From a virus: a stretch of DNA of 27,029 bases. Of the stretch, positions 1 to 5,480 are shown piece after piece. A program made the translations under genes and the position numbers. Numbering within the stretch: position 1 is the stretch's first letter; each line of letters opens with the position of its first letter. The notes under the pieces are model-generated. The model was not told the DNA's origin. It was given only the letters and a program-made list of their open reading frames with translations, and ran no database searches. The stretch covers positions 1 to 27,029 of the IMG/VR virus record IMGVR_UViG_3300006192_000033, one strand, 5' to 3'.

Positions 1-120
1 GGCACCGCGCAGGTTGGCACCGCGCAGGTTGGCACCGCGCAGGTCGGCACCGCGCAGGTTGGCACCGCGCAGGTTGGCACCGCGCAGGTCGGCACCGCGC
101 AGGTTGGCACCGTACAGGTT
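1..120 (-). repeat. Eight tandem 15-bp units coding pentapeptides
   Basis: Eight consecutive 15-bp units (plus-strand form ggcaccgcgcaggtt) fill this stretch. Seven differ only at the last base (t or c, giving Asn or Asp), and the eighth, 106-120, has gta for gcg (Tyr for Arg). The array may continue beyond the left edge. Identity at DNA level is higher than the protein fold requires. Confidence 0.95.
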
Positions 121-201
121 GGCTTTCGATCCGTTCTCACCGAATGACGTTACGTAGACCTTATGCTCTTCGAGAATCTTGGATAACTCAGTGGCATTCA
201 T
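1..201 (-). CDS. Pentapeptide-repeat protein, partial (runs off the left edge)
   Basis: Leftward gene whose 3' part lies outside the window. The reading from position 201 starts [17 protein letters not shown], followed by consecutive pentapeptides of the form A-(N/D)-L-(R/Y)-G. The pentapeptide-repeat family folds as a right-handed quadrilateral beta-helix; the role of this lambdoid-phage member is not known to me. The start is chosen because a GAGGGT ribosome site lies just upstream on the minus strand. It is downstream of N in the pL operon, so it is probably a delayed-early gene read through the terminator after N. At least eight repeats are visible and the total is unknown. The family call is strong; the function is open. 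Confidence 0.85.
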   Translation of the reverse strand, partial: MNATELSKILEEHKVYVTSFGENGSKANLYGANLRGADLRGANLRGANLRGADLRGANLRGANLRGA

Positions 202-224
202 TGTTAAACCCTCAAATTTAGGCA

Positions 225-248
225 AAAGAAAAGCCGCCGTAGCGACTT
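225..248 (-). terminator. Probable intrinsic terminator after N
   Basis: Read leftward there is a 7-bp stem AAGTCGC/GCGGCTT (one T-G pair) with loop TACG, followed by TTTTCTTTT. It overlaps the stop codon of N, so it would end the short pL transcript, and N antitermination would let transcription continue into the pentapeptide gene. The stem-loop core is the same as in the terminator at 19604-19625. Confidence 0.65.
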
Positions 249-507
249 ATTTGATGATGTGTGTTGCGTCCTTCCTGACTTTGCGGTGACCGGCTGCGAA
301 TATTGCAATTTCCGGCATGCATGCAGAACCCTCACTCACTTCCTTACCCATCATTCCCAGCGTAGTGGCTGTTGTGATGGCGTTTATTACCCGGTTTGAA
401 CAACCTTCAGATAACCGTGAAAATGCACGGTCAATCTTCTTGCAGTAGGCTTTCATCTCATTGTGCTGGCGAGCACGTTCGAGCTTGCGAATCTCTCTGG
501 CTTTCAT
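247..507 (-). CDS. N: N-type early antitermination protein (P22 gp24-like)
   Basis: 86-residue basic protein beginning MKAREIRKLERARQ. The N-terminal 20-30 residues are rich in Arg and Lys (K2, R4, R7, K8, R11, R13), as in the arginine-rich motif by which lambda and P22 N bind boxB RNA. The C-terminal part (KEV-x-x-GS...AAGHRK) matches my recollection of P22 N, which ends with a similar KEVEGGS...YAAGHRK. N proteins load onto RNA polymerase with NusA/NusG at nut RNA so that terminators are ignored. The ATG at 507 is preferred to an upstream in-frame start at 579 because CTGGAGGT lies just upstream and the arginine-rich motif belongs at the N terminus. The gene sits downstream of pL and nutL, as expected. 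Confidence 0.8.
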   Translation of the reverse strand: MKAREIRKLERARQHNEMKAYCKKIDRAFSRLSEGCSNRVINAITTATTLGMMGKEVSEGSACMPEIAIFAAGHRKVRKDATHIIK

Positions 508-664
508 TGGATACCTCCAGTGGTTGCTTTGGTGGTGTGGCGTGCGCATTCCTGCGACTACACGAATCGAACGTGTCACACGGTCAGCCTTACGAGCCCG
601 CCGTCACCCATATACCGCAGTAGTCATTTCTGACTCACCACACCCCAAAGCAACATCCTTTGGC

Positions 665-701
665 GGGGACGAATCATCCCCATGTCATCTTGTTAAAGAG
701 C
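665..701 (-). promoter_or_regulatory. nutL site (boxA plus boxB), leftward transcript
   Basis: Read leftward, boxA is GCTCTTTAACA (701-691), followed 12 nt after the GCTCTTTA core by the hairpin GGGGATGATTCGTCCCC (681-665). It can be drawn as GGGGAT/GTCCCC with a T-G closing pair and loop GATTC. It lies between pL and N. The same boxA and a hairpin of the same pattern occur at 3250-3288 after cro, which supports the assignment. Confidence 0.75.
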
Positions 702-747
702 CTGCAACTCAGTCCTTGTTGCGTCTCAGCGTCCTGCTGATGGACTA

Positions 748-776
748 AGAATACTCATAGTATTTATTTTAGTAAA
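748..776 (-). promoter_or_regulatory. pL promoter
   Basis: Leftward -35 TTTACT (776-771), 17-bp spacer, -10 TATTCT (753-748). It is embedded in the OL operators and points at nutL and N. The rightward promoter pR has the same -10, spacer length and nearly the same -35. Confidence 0.8.
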
Positions 777-819
777 TACCCGGAGTATTTATTTTTAATG
801 ATGAATACTCTAGATATTG
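749..819. promoter_or_regulatory. OL operators (three sites)
   Basis: Three 17-bp partly palindromic sites: GAATACTCATAGTATTT (749-765), AAATACCCGGAGTATTT (774-790) and GAATACTCTAGATATTG (803-819), centred 25 and 29 bp apart. The half-site is (A/G)AATAC. The first covers the pL -10 and the second overlaps its -35, so CI or Cro bound here would block pL. The same half-site recurs at OR. Confidence 0.8.
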
Positions 820-883
820 ATTTACAAGGTTATTTAATTTTGTTTTTGCCGTGATATGCTCAAAAAAACATCAGGAGGTGGCT

Positions 884-1084
884 ATGGAACGAGACAAATT
901 CTTTGCTGAGCTTCATCCGCAGATAGTTGAAGTGCTTGGAACAGCTGTTATGCAACTGCTGGTTGAGAAGCGCGAGCCGTCGAGAGAGGCGCTGATAGAA
1001 ATGATTCAGGTGCTATGGCAGGAAGATCAGGTGGACTTGGCGGTAGAGTTGGCGCTGGATGTTCTTTCTTTGCCGGAAGAGTAG
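884..1084 (+). CDS. Small acidic protein, possible YmgB/AriR-like regulator
   Basis: 66 residues, beginning MERDKFFAELHPQIVEVLG and predicted mostly helical and acidic. The layout of a short helix, a VLG-x-A-V-x-x-L segment and a K/R-x-P-S-R-E-A-L-I turn recalls the YmgB/AriR family of small dimeric helical proteins, but this is from memory and weak. The ATG at 884 follows AGGAGGTGGCT, so it is preferred to the upstream in-frame start at 851. It is the only rightward gene between OL and cI and converges on the cI operon. A promoter must lie between about 790 and 870; the TATGCT at 855-860 is a possible -10, without a convincing -35. Its role is unknown. Confidence 0.7.
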   Translation: MERDKFFAELHPQIVEVLGTAVMQLLVEKREPSREALIEMIQVLWQEDQVDLAVELALDVLSLPEE

Positions 1085-1241
1085 GGCGCAGGTGGTTAAC
1101 GATGTCACCCGTGGTAAATGATTAACCAGTAGTGCTAGCGTTAACCAAAAATTGGATCACCGGTAAAGGCAGTCTACATGCGGGTTTGTCTGGGATTTAT
1201 GGCGGTAATTGCACCTACTTGGGATCACCAGAAACAGGCAT

Positions 1242-1267
1242 AAAAAACCCGGCTCGGTGGCCGGGTT
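1242..1267 (-). terminator. Intrinsic terminator of the cI operon
   Basis: Read leftward: AACCCGGC, short loop, GCCGGGTT, then TTTTTT (1247-1242). The 8-bp GC-rich stem lies 18 bp beyond the stop of the last leftward gene. The remaining sequence between 1085 and 1284 holds no convincing gene; it has three GTTAACC/ATTAACC-type motifs (about 1092-1145) and two GGATCACC copies. Confidence 0.8.
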
Positions 1268-1284
1268 CTATTAATGCGTTAAAC

Positions 1285-1752
1285 CTATCGAGGCGAGAAA
1301 ACCTCAAAGAGCTTATAAAGACCGAAGACTAAGCTTGGCAATCCCAGTATCCATAAGATGATAGCCAGTTTTTGATCCTTGAGCTTGCCATCAAAAGAAA
1401 TGGACTGATTCTCTAAGGTGGAAGTCATCTTTTGTGATTGAAGTTCGAGTGCAGAAGAAAGCCTCTGGCCTTGCAATTCCATCGCTGAAGATAGCTTAAC
1501 GGATTGCTGTTCAAGTGCGCTAGCGAGTTTAATTCCTTGTAACTCAATTTTTCCATCTATGCGAATGATGGTTTCGTTTAGGCGAGACAGTGTTGACTCC
1601 ATAGAATCAACTTTCTTTTCAAGTCGCTCTAAGCGTTCAGTCATATTGCCACCTCCGCCGCTTCCACCGTCATAACCATTGTTCAAATTATACACGTTGT
1701 ACTCTTCGTTAGCAACCGGCGTATCCCTTCTGACAAAAGCTGAGCGTGACAT
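1285..1752 (-). CDS. Hendecad coiled-coil protein with C-terminal membrane segment (rexB position)
   Basis: 155 residues. Residues 1-36 are polar and end in a Gly-rich stretch (27-36). Residues 37-69 form a heptad-like coil (LERLEKKVDSMESTLSRL). Residues 70-124 are five exact-length 11-residue repeats, each starting E-(L/Q/N)-Q and ending in Leu or Met, as expected for a right-handed hendecad coil. Residues 128-151 form a hydrophobic segment (ILWILGLPSLVFGLYKLFEVF), so the protein is probably anchored by its C terminus with the coil in the cytoplasm. It starts 1 bp after the upstream gene's stop, with only a weak ribosome site, which suggests translational coupling. In lambda this position holds rexB, a membrane protein in phage exclusion. 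I do not recognise the family; an exclusion or defence role is inferred from place and form. Confidence 0.75.
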   Translation of the reverse strand: MSRSAFVRRDTPVANEEYNVYNLNNGYDGGSGGGGNMTERLERLEKKVDSMESTLSRLNETIIRIDGKIELQGIKLASALEQQSVKLSSAMELQGQRLSSALELQSQKMTSTLENQSISFDGKLKDQKLAIILWILGLPSLVFGLYKLFEVFSPR

Positions 1753-1753
1753 A

Positions 1754-2179
1754 TCAAATTTTCCATTCTTTTGATAGATAGAAGAAACACTCAGAGCTAT
1801 GAATTATACGACTTACCTCTGATTCATCAATGGCGTGCAGAGAAAGAGTGACCTTGTATATACCTTCATCTTTGATATGGATATTCATGAGGGACATGTT
1901 TTCAATGCTAACTGATTCGTTTCCTGATGTAGTACCTGCGACAATAGGGTCTGTTTGCAATGACTGATCACTGCCGAATTCAATGCGATGATCGCCAAAG
2001 AATAAATCGACATCTACTCGATAATTAATCTTTGTTTTTATTATCAACCCAAAAGAAACGTCAATGCTTATTTTCCCTGTTTCTTCATCTGGTTTGATCC
2101 ATGGTTGCGGATAATTTAATGATCTGGCTATCTTTCCAGGAAAGATTTGAGAAACATACAAAAATGAAATCTTTTCCAT
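1754..2179 (-). CDS. Unrecognised soluble beta-rich protein (rexA position)
   Basis: 141 residues with no signal peptide or membrane segment. Alternating hydrophobic strands (e.g. ISIDVSFGLIIKTKINY and EGIYKVTLSLHAID) suggest a beta-sandwich. The ATG at 2179 is chosen because AAGGA lies 7 nt upstream; a TTG two codons earlier is possible. It lies directly after cI and before the coiled-coil membrane gene, all leftward, so it is probably expressed from pRM in lysogens. The order repressor, soluble protein, membrane protein copies lambda cI-rexA-rexB, but I see no sequence likeness to RexA. Its function is unknown; it could be a sensor partner of the membrane protein. Confidence 0.7.
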   Translation of the reverse strand: MEKISFLYVSQIFPGKIARSLNYPQPWIKPDEETGKISIDVSFGLIIKTKINYRVDVDLFFGDHRIEFGSDQSLQTDPIVAGTTSGNESVSIENMSLMNIHIKDEGIYKVTLSLHAIDESEVSRIIHSSECFFYLSKEWKI

Positions 2180-2231
2180 TACCAATCCTTCTTTGAATTC
2201 GCAGGCATCACCCGAACGTCTCTTCCGGCCA

Positions 2232-2942
2232 CTACAGCAGCCGCAGCTTCGTCTCTACAGCCACGCCAATAATCGTGCAGTTGCCATTGATTGAAACCAG
2301 CGGCCACTGCGGGTTCAGCCCCTTCAGATAGCGCTGACTGCCATCGATTATCAGTTTCTTGAACGTCGCTTCGTTGTCATCTTGCAGCTTGGCTACGACC
2401 AGGTTGCCATTGCATGCATCACGACCGGTATCGAAAAGCACAAACGTGCCTTCTGGTATGCTCAACCCCATCGGCGCGGTCATCGAATCGCCTTCCACTT
2501 CAAGCCAGAACGCATCCCCTTGGATGTGAGCATCAGACTCAAGCCAGAGGTCTATATCCTTCAAGGTGTACGCTTCAACGGCTTCCGCCCACGCACCTGC
2601 CTGAACCTTGCTCAGCACCGGATAGCTAACACCTTTTGTATAAGGCGTAAAGCCTGAGACGTTCGCATCGATAGACCTTGCGTACTCACCAATTTCTTTA
2701 GCCAGTGACGGGCTTATCTCCGCTGGGCTGACGTTAAGTATTTTCGCCAGAGAGGTTAACGCCGGAACATTCAGAGCAATGCGACCATTCATGTAATGAC
2801 CCACAGCGCCCTGCGATATGCCAAGCGCGTCGGCGATTGTGTATTGAGTGATTTTTAAATCTTTCTTTTTTGACTCATACAAAGCCTTAAGTCGCTCTGC
2901 GTCTCTAAGCTGTTCTGCCGTCAGGGTCTTTTTATTTTCCAT
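2232..2942 (-). CDS. cI: CI repressor, autoproteolytic (LexA/S24 type)
   Basis: 236 residues, close in layout to lambda CI. The N-terminal helix-turn-helix is about residues 33-55 (YTIADALGISQGAVGHYMNG). The C-terminal protease and dimerisation domain has the Ala115-Gly116 cleavage site (VQAGAW), nucleophile Ser153 in GDSMTAP, and Lys196 in FKKL. It represses pL and pR and regulates its own pRM, and RecA-stimulated self-cleavage would induce the prophage. The ATG at 2942 is chosen; a GTG one codon earlier is also possible because the ribosome site is weak, as is usual for pRM transcripts. The DNA-recognition region differs from lambda, in keeping with the different operator sequence. Confidence 0.95.
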   Translation of the reverse strand: MENKKTLTAEQLRDAERLKALYESKKKDLKITQYTIADALGISQGAVGHYMNGRIALNVPALTSLAKILNVSPAEISPSLAKEIGEYARSIDANVSGFTPYTKGVSYPVLSKVQAGAWAEAVEAYTLKDIDLWLESDAHIQGDAFWLEVEGDSMTAPMGLSIPEGTFVLFDTGRDACNGNLVVAKLQDDNEATFKKLIIDGSQRYLKGLNPQWPLVSINGNCTIIGVAVETKLRLL

Positions 2943-2952
2943 CACTTCATTC

Positions 2953-3017
2953 TATTACCGCAGGTAATTAAACCAAAATACCTAAGATATTTACAAAAAC
3001 AAATACCCGTAGTATTC
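2953..3017. promoter_or_regulatory. OR operators OR3-OR2-OR1
   Basis: Three 17-bp sites: TATTACCGCAGGTAATT (2953-2969), AAATACCTAAGATATTT (2976-2992) and AAATACCCGTAGTATTC (3001-3017), with centres 23 and 25 bp apart as in lambda. OR1 and OR2 share the (A)AATAC half-site with OL; the site nearest cI differs most (ATTACC). OR1 covers the pR -10, OR2 lies between the two promoters' elements, and OR3 covers the pRM -10. This is the geometry of a lambda-type switch. Confidence 0.85.
2967..2996 (-). promoter_or_regulatory. pRM promoter (candidate)
   Basis: Leftward -35 TTGTAA (2996-2991), 18-bp spacer, -10 TTTAAT (2972-2967). OR2 lies just upstream of and between the elements and OR3 overlaps the -10, as for lambda pRM. 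Expected to drive cI and the two genes after it. Confidence 0.6.
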
Positions 3018-3018
3018 T
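2990..3018 (+). promoter_or_regulatory. pR promoter
   Basis: Rightward -35 TTTACA (2990-2995), 17-bp spacer, -10 TATTCT (3013-3018), overlapped by OR2 and OR1. It drives cro, cII and the replication genes. Confidence 0.8.
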
Positions 3019-3046
3019 TTTGGTGTGACCTTCAAGGAGTAGGCCT

Positions 3047-3241
3047 ATGACCAGAATGACACTTGAGGATTACGCAAAAATTCACGGCCAGGCAAAGGCC
3101 GCGAAGGATTTTGGAGTAATCCAGTGCGCTATCAGTAAAGCCATTCGAACCGGTCGACAGATTTTTGTGACGGTTCAGGAAGATGGCACGGTGAAAGGTG
3201 AGGAATTCAAACCTTTCCCAAGCAAAGAAAAAGCAGCTTAA
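3047..3241 (+). CDS. cro: Cro repressor
   Basis: 64 residues ([20 protein letters not shown]...), aligning along its length with lambda Cro: T-L-x-D-Y-A, GQ-x-K-A-A-K-D-x-G-V-x-Q, AI-x-KAI-x-x-GR-x-IF, and a C-terminal KPFPS. The helix-turn-helix is about residues 15-36. Cro binds the OR and OL sites as a small dimer, shutting off pRM and lowering early transcription. AAGGAG lies 8 nt before the ATG. First gene of the pR transcript. Confidence 0.95.
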   Translation: MTRMTLEDYAKIHGQAKAAKDFGVIQCAISKAIRTGRQIFVTVQEDGTVKGEEFKPFPSKEKAA

Positions 3242-3249
3242 GCACCACC

Positions 3250-3288
3250 CGCTCTTTAAAACTACTGGCTCAGGGATGTTTCGTCCCT
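3250..3288 (+). promoter_or_regulatory. nutR site (boxA plus boxB)
   Basis: boxA CGCTCTTTAA (3250-3259), then hairpin AGGGATGTTTCGTCCCT (3272-3288), drawn as AGGGAT/GTCCCT with loop GTTTC. Compared with nutL the outer pair changes from G-C to A-T while pairing is kept, and the loop differs only at its second base. It lies right after cro, as in lambda. Confidence 0.75.
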
Positions 3289-3295
3289 TCTTAAA

Positions 3296-3313
3296 GCGCA
3301 TCAACGAATGCGC
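3296..3313 (+). other. Hairpin after nutR, possibly part of a tR1-like terminator
   Basis: Perfect 6-bp stem GCGCAT/ATGCGC with a 6-nt loop, not followed by a T run. In lambda the Rho-dependent terminator tR1 lies in this cro-cII gap, so a related role is possible. Confidence 0.4.
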
Positions 3314-3337
3314 ATAACTATCTATTTCACCAAGGAA

Positions 3338-3370
3338 AGTATGACAAATGGAACGTACACGCACACGCAC
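3338..3370 (-). promoter_or_regulatory. pRE (CII-activated leftward promoter), candidate
   Basis: The start of cII, read leftward, lines up base for base with lambda pRE as I remember it. The lambda CII repeat TTGC-N6-TTGC is here GTGC-N6-GTGT (3370-3357), and the -10 region is CATACT (3343-3338). The position over the cII start is right but both half-sites are altered. Confidence 0.5.
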
Positions 3371-3638
3371 ATCTGCGCGGCAGATTGAAAGTACCTTGCT
3401 CAACAAAATCACGTTGCATGGAAGCAAGGCAATAGCTGACGCAATCGGCGTTGATCGCTCGCAGATAACGCGATGGAAGCGGGACTTTATCCCGAAGATT
3501 TCGATGTTACTGGCAGTGCTTGAATGGGGGATTGTTGACGATGAGATGGCCCGGCTGGCGTCTCAGGTGGCAGCGATTCTCACAAATAAAAAATCCCCGG
3601 CTGCAACCGAGGATTCACAAGTGACGATGGATTTCTAA
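3348..3638 (+). CDS. cII: CII transcriptional activator
   Basis: 96 residues, near the 97 of lambda CII. The shared core is R-x-IES-x-LLNKI, an A-x-AIGVD-(R/K)-SQI-(T/S)-RWKRD helix-turn-helix (about 25-48), IPK-(I/F)-SMLLAVLEWG-(I/V)-VDD and the tetramerisation/degradation tail ending VTMDF. CII activates pRE for cI and favours lysogeny. AAGGA lies upstream at 3332-3336. A second ATG at 3341 is out of frame. An Arg/Thr alternation at residues 3-8 comes from the altered DNA that also holds the candidate CII site. Confidence 0.95.
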   Translation: MERTRTRTSARQIESTLLNKITLHGSKAIADAIGVDRSQITRWKRDFIPKISMLLAVLEWGIVDDEMARLASQVAAILTNKKSPAATEDSQVTMDF

Positions 3639-3657
3639 ACCACAACTGGAGAATACC

Positions 3658-4194
3658 ATGATTTTGACAGTAAGCAAAAATGCGCTGCTGAGCGCAATGA
3701 TATTCCAGGCTAAAGGCGACGTTCGTTATTACCTGAATGGCGTCTGTTTCTCTCCCGATAAGAAACTTTACTCCACTGACGGTCATCGCGCCTTTATCGG
3801 TGAGCACACAACCGAAGACCTGGTTGAACAGGTCATCGTTGCTGTCAGCGGACCGAAGGTTACGAAGTTTGAAACTGCCTCAATCGACACTGATACCGGA
3901 ATCGTTTCCTACCTGGATGAACACGGTGAGCGCACATCTGCTGGCGTTTGCAAGGTGGTTGATGGGCGATTCCCTGATGTTGAAAGACTGCGCTCCTCGC
4001 ATGAATCAAAACCGGTAGATGAGATTGGATTCAATGCCAGCTACCTCGCTGATATCGAAAAGGCTGCGAAGCTCTATAACCCCCGTTTCTGCGGCGTAAA
4101 AATTAAGCCTGGCGGCTCAGAAAATGCTGCCGTCGTCGAGTTCAACGGCGCGTTCGGTAACGGGCAAGTCATCATCATGCCAATGCGTTTGTAG
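3658..4194 (+). CDS. Shortened DNA polymerase III sliding-clamp (DnaN)-like protein
   Basis: 178 residues against about 366 for DnaN. From memory of E. coli DnaN, residues 21-44 match the start of domain II (DVRYYLNG ... TDGHR), 101-107 match VDGRFPD at the end of domain II, 125-130 (FNASYL) match FNVSYV of domain III, and the C terminus MPMRL is identical. Domain I and the first half of domain III are absent. The retained blocks are those lining the pocket that binds clamp-binding peptides. A ring needs the missing parts, so this protein cannot form a normal dimeric ring unaided. It follows cII and precedes O, so it is a replication-region gene. Possible roles are recruiting or titrating host polymerases and other clamp partners. 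The ATG at 3658 follows CTGGAG. Confidence 0.85.
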   Translation: MILTVSKNALLSAMIFQAKGDVRYYLNGVCFSPDKKLYSTDGHRAFIGEHTTEDLVEQVIVAVSGPKVTKFETASIDTDTGIVSYLDEHGERTSAGVCKVVDGRFPDVERLRSSHESKPVDEIGFNASYLADIEKAAKLYNPRFCGVKIKPGGSENAAVVEFNGAFGNGQVIIMPMRL

Positions 4195-4204
4195 GGGGCT
4201 AGCC

Positions 4205-4369
4205 ATGAAAAATCGCAAGAAACAAACTCCCGCAGAAGAGCGGGAGCACCCTGATTCACCTGATGGATTAGTCGTTGCAGCCTCTAAAAACCGGGCGTTC
4301 GCAGAACGTCTGATTGGTGTTATCCGGCTGGCAATTGTCGCATCAGGAGGTAGGCATGGGCGTCGTTAA
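4205..4369 (+). CDS. Small basic protein of unknown function, upstream of O
   Basis: 54 residues, MKNRKKQTPAEEREH..., with a polar charged N terminus and a hydrophobic patch (ERLIGVIRLAIVASG, about 34-48) that could be an amphipathic helix. The ATG at 4205 follows GGGGGC 10 bp after the clamp-like gene; its end overlaps the O start by 14 bp. Overlap and the good ribosome site for O inside it suggest translational coupling. No family recognised. Confidence 0.65.
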   Translation: MKNRKKQTPAEEREHPDSPDGLVVAASKNRAFAERLIGVIRLAIVASGGRHGRR

Positions 4370-5480
4370 GTTAGCTGATTATCGTAAGCCTCAACAAGAG
4401 GCAATGGAGCGACAGGTGGCAGACATTGAAGATGGCTATACGCGCATCGCCAATGATTTGCTCGATGCCATTATGTCTAACAACTTCACTGTTCGGCAGA
4501 TGAAACTCCTGCTAGCTGTAATCCGCAAAACATACGGATTCAACAAGAAGTTTGACTGGATAAGTGGCGAGCAATTGTCAGAAATGACCGGGATGCCAAG
4601 AACCAGGTGCAGCTCTACTAAAACAGAGTTGTTGAACATGAATGTGTTGATCACTGAGGGTAGAAAGGTTGGCATTAACAAGGTGTTTTCTGATTGGTGC
4701 GTAGAGCGTCCAGAGCGTCGCAGGGAGTATGGCTCTACCAAGCATAAGGCTGGTTACATTTACGTTTTTGCGGAAGATGAGTTCGGACCAGTTAAAGTCG
4801 GTTTCACCACGCGGGATGCGGAAGAAAGACTGAAAGAAGTTAAGTACTACTTCGAAGGTAATAATCCTCAAGTCTTTTATATTTCGCCATTCCATCTGCA
4901 AGCAGGCGCTATCGAACCATTAGTCCACGAAGCGATGAAAGGGCAGATGATTCATGGAGAGATGTTCGGGACTACCGTAACTCAGGCGGTAAATAAGATT
5001 AACGCCGTCATGGAAAGTTTTACACCGTATGTGACAGATAGTGTCACACCGTCAGTAAATCACGATTTACAGCGTGAGGTACACACAAAAGACAATATAC
5101 AAAAGACAATAAAGACAAATACCCCCTTACCCCCAGAGGGGGAAGATGCGCAGGTTTCTAAACCTGAAAAGCGAAAAGCAGATCGCACTGACTACCAGGC
5201 ATTCATTCAGGCTTACAACGAAGAGGTCGGCGAGTTATTACCTCATGCCGTTGCGCTGAATGACACCCGCAAGCGCCGCCTTAAGAAACTCATACCGCAA
5301 CTCAAGACCCCAAACGTTGAAGGCTGGAGAGCATACGTGAAAGCGTTTGTCGCTCAGGCTAAACCATTTTACTTCGGTCAAAACGACACAGGCTGGGCGG
5401 CGGACATCGACTACCTGTTACGCGATAAAACACTGCTTGGTGTTCGTGAGGCTAAATTTGCTGATAAGGGGCTTCAATGA
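4356..5480 (+). CDS. O: Replication initiator O-type protein with embedded GIY-YIG/T5orf172-like domain
   Basis: 374 residues. Residues 20-115 are the phage replication protein O N-terminal winged-helix domain ([19 protein letters not shown]...[23 protein letters not shown]). Residues 132-222 look like a T5orf172/MUG113 GIY-YIG-type domain: GYIYVF (133-138), VKVGFT (146-151), EERL with R158, E187, H191 and GEMF (201-204). Residues 223-275 are a polar linker and 276-374 the C-terminal region typical of lambdoid O proteins (WRAYVKAF...[11 protein letters not shown]). O binds origin iterons and recruits the helicase. The start at 4356 follows AGGAGG. The stop overlaps the helicase start (ATGA). 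The extra domain makes this longer than usual; it could be a homing-type nuclease graft or a DNA-binding relic. O role sure, nuclease activity inferred. Confidence 0.88.
   Translation: MGVVKLADYRKPQQEAMERQVADIEDGYTRIANDLLDAIMSNNFTVRQMKLLLAVIRKTYGFNKKFDWISGEQLSEMTGMPRTRCSSTKTELLNMNVLITEGRKVGINKVFSDWCVERPERRREYGSTKHKAGYIYVFAEDEFGPVKVGFTTRDAEERLKEVKYYFEGNNPQVFYISPFHLQAGAIEPLVHEAMKGQMIHGEMFGTTVTQAVNKINAVMESFTPYVTDSVTPSVNHDLQREVHTKDNIQKTIKTNTPLPPEGEDAQVSKPEKRKADRTDYQAFIQAYNEEVGELLPHAVALNDTRKRRLKKLIPQLKTPNVEGWRAYVKAFVAQAKPFYFGQNDTGWAADIDYLLRDKTLLGVREAKFADKGLQ
5022..5130. other. Candidate replication origin inside O
   Basis: In lambdoid phages the origin lies in the O linker. Here the linker codons hold two ACACCGT copies (5022-5028, 5046-5052) around a perfect inverted repeat TGTGACA-GATAG-TGTCACA (5030-5048), then an A-rich run with repeated AAAGACAA (about 5097-5118) and a C/G hairpin (CCCCC-AGA-GGGGG). 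There is no clear four-iteron array like that of lambda, so confidence is limited. Confidence 0.4.

Noticed and set aside
1-120. CRISPR array
   Set aside because: The 15-bp units are adjoining, without spacers, and code pentapeptides in one frame.
396-748. Rightward frames across N, nutL and pL
   Set aside because: They lie opposite N and the control region and contain no plausible start or domain.
1132-1332. 66-codon rightward frame between the small gene and the cI-operon end
   Set aside because: It crosses the cI-operon terminator and the 3' end of the coiled-coil gene and lacks a ribosome site.
2382-2657. Rightward frames opposite cI
   Set aside because: Antisense shadows of the repressor gene; products lack any recognisable pattern.
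3032-3427. 131-codon leftward frame across cro, nutR and cII
   Set aside because: Opposite two certain genes and a regulatory site; no ribosome site and no likeness to a phage protein.
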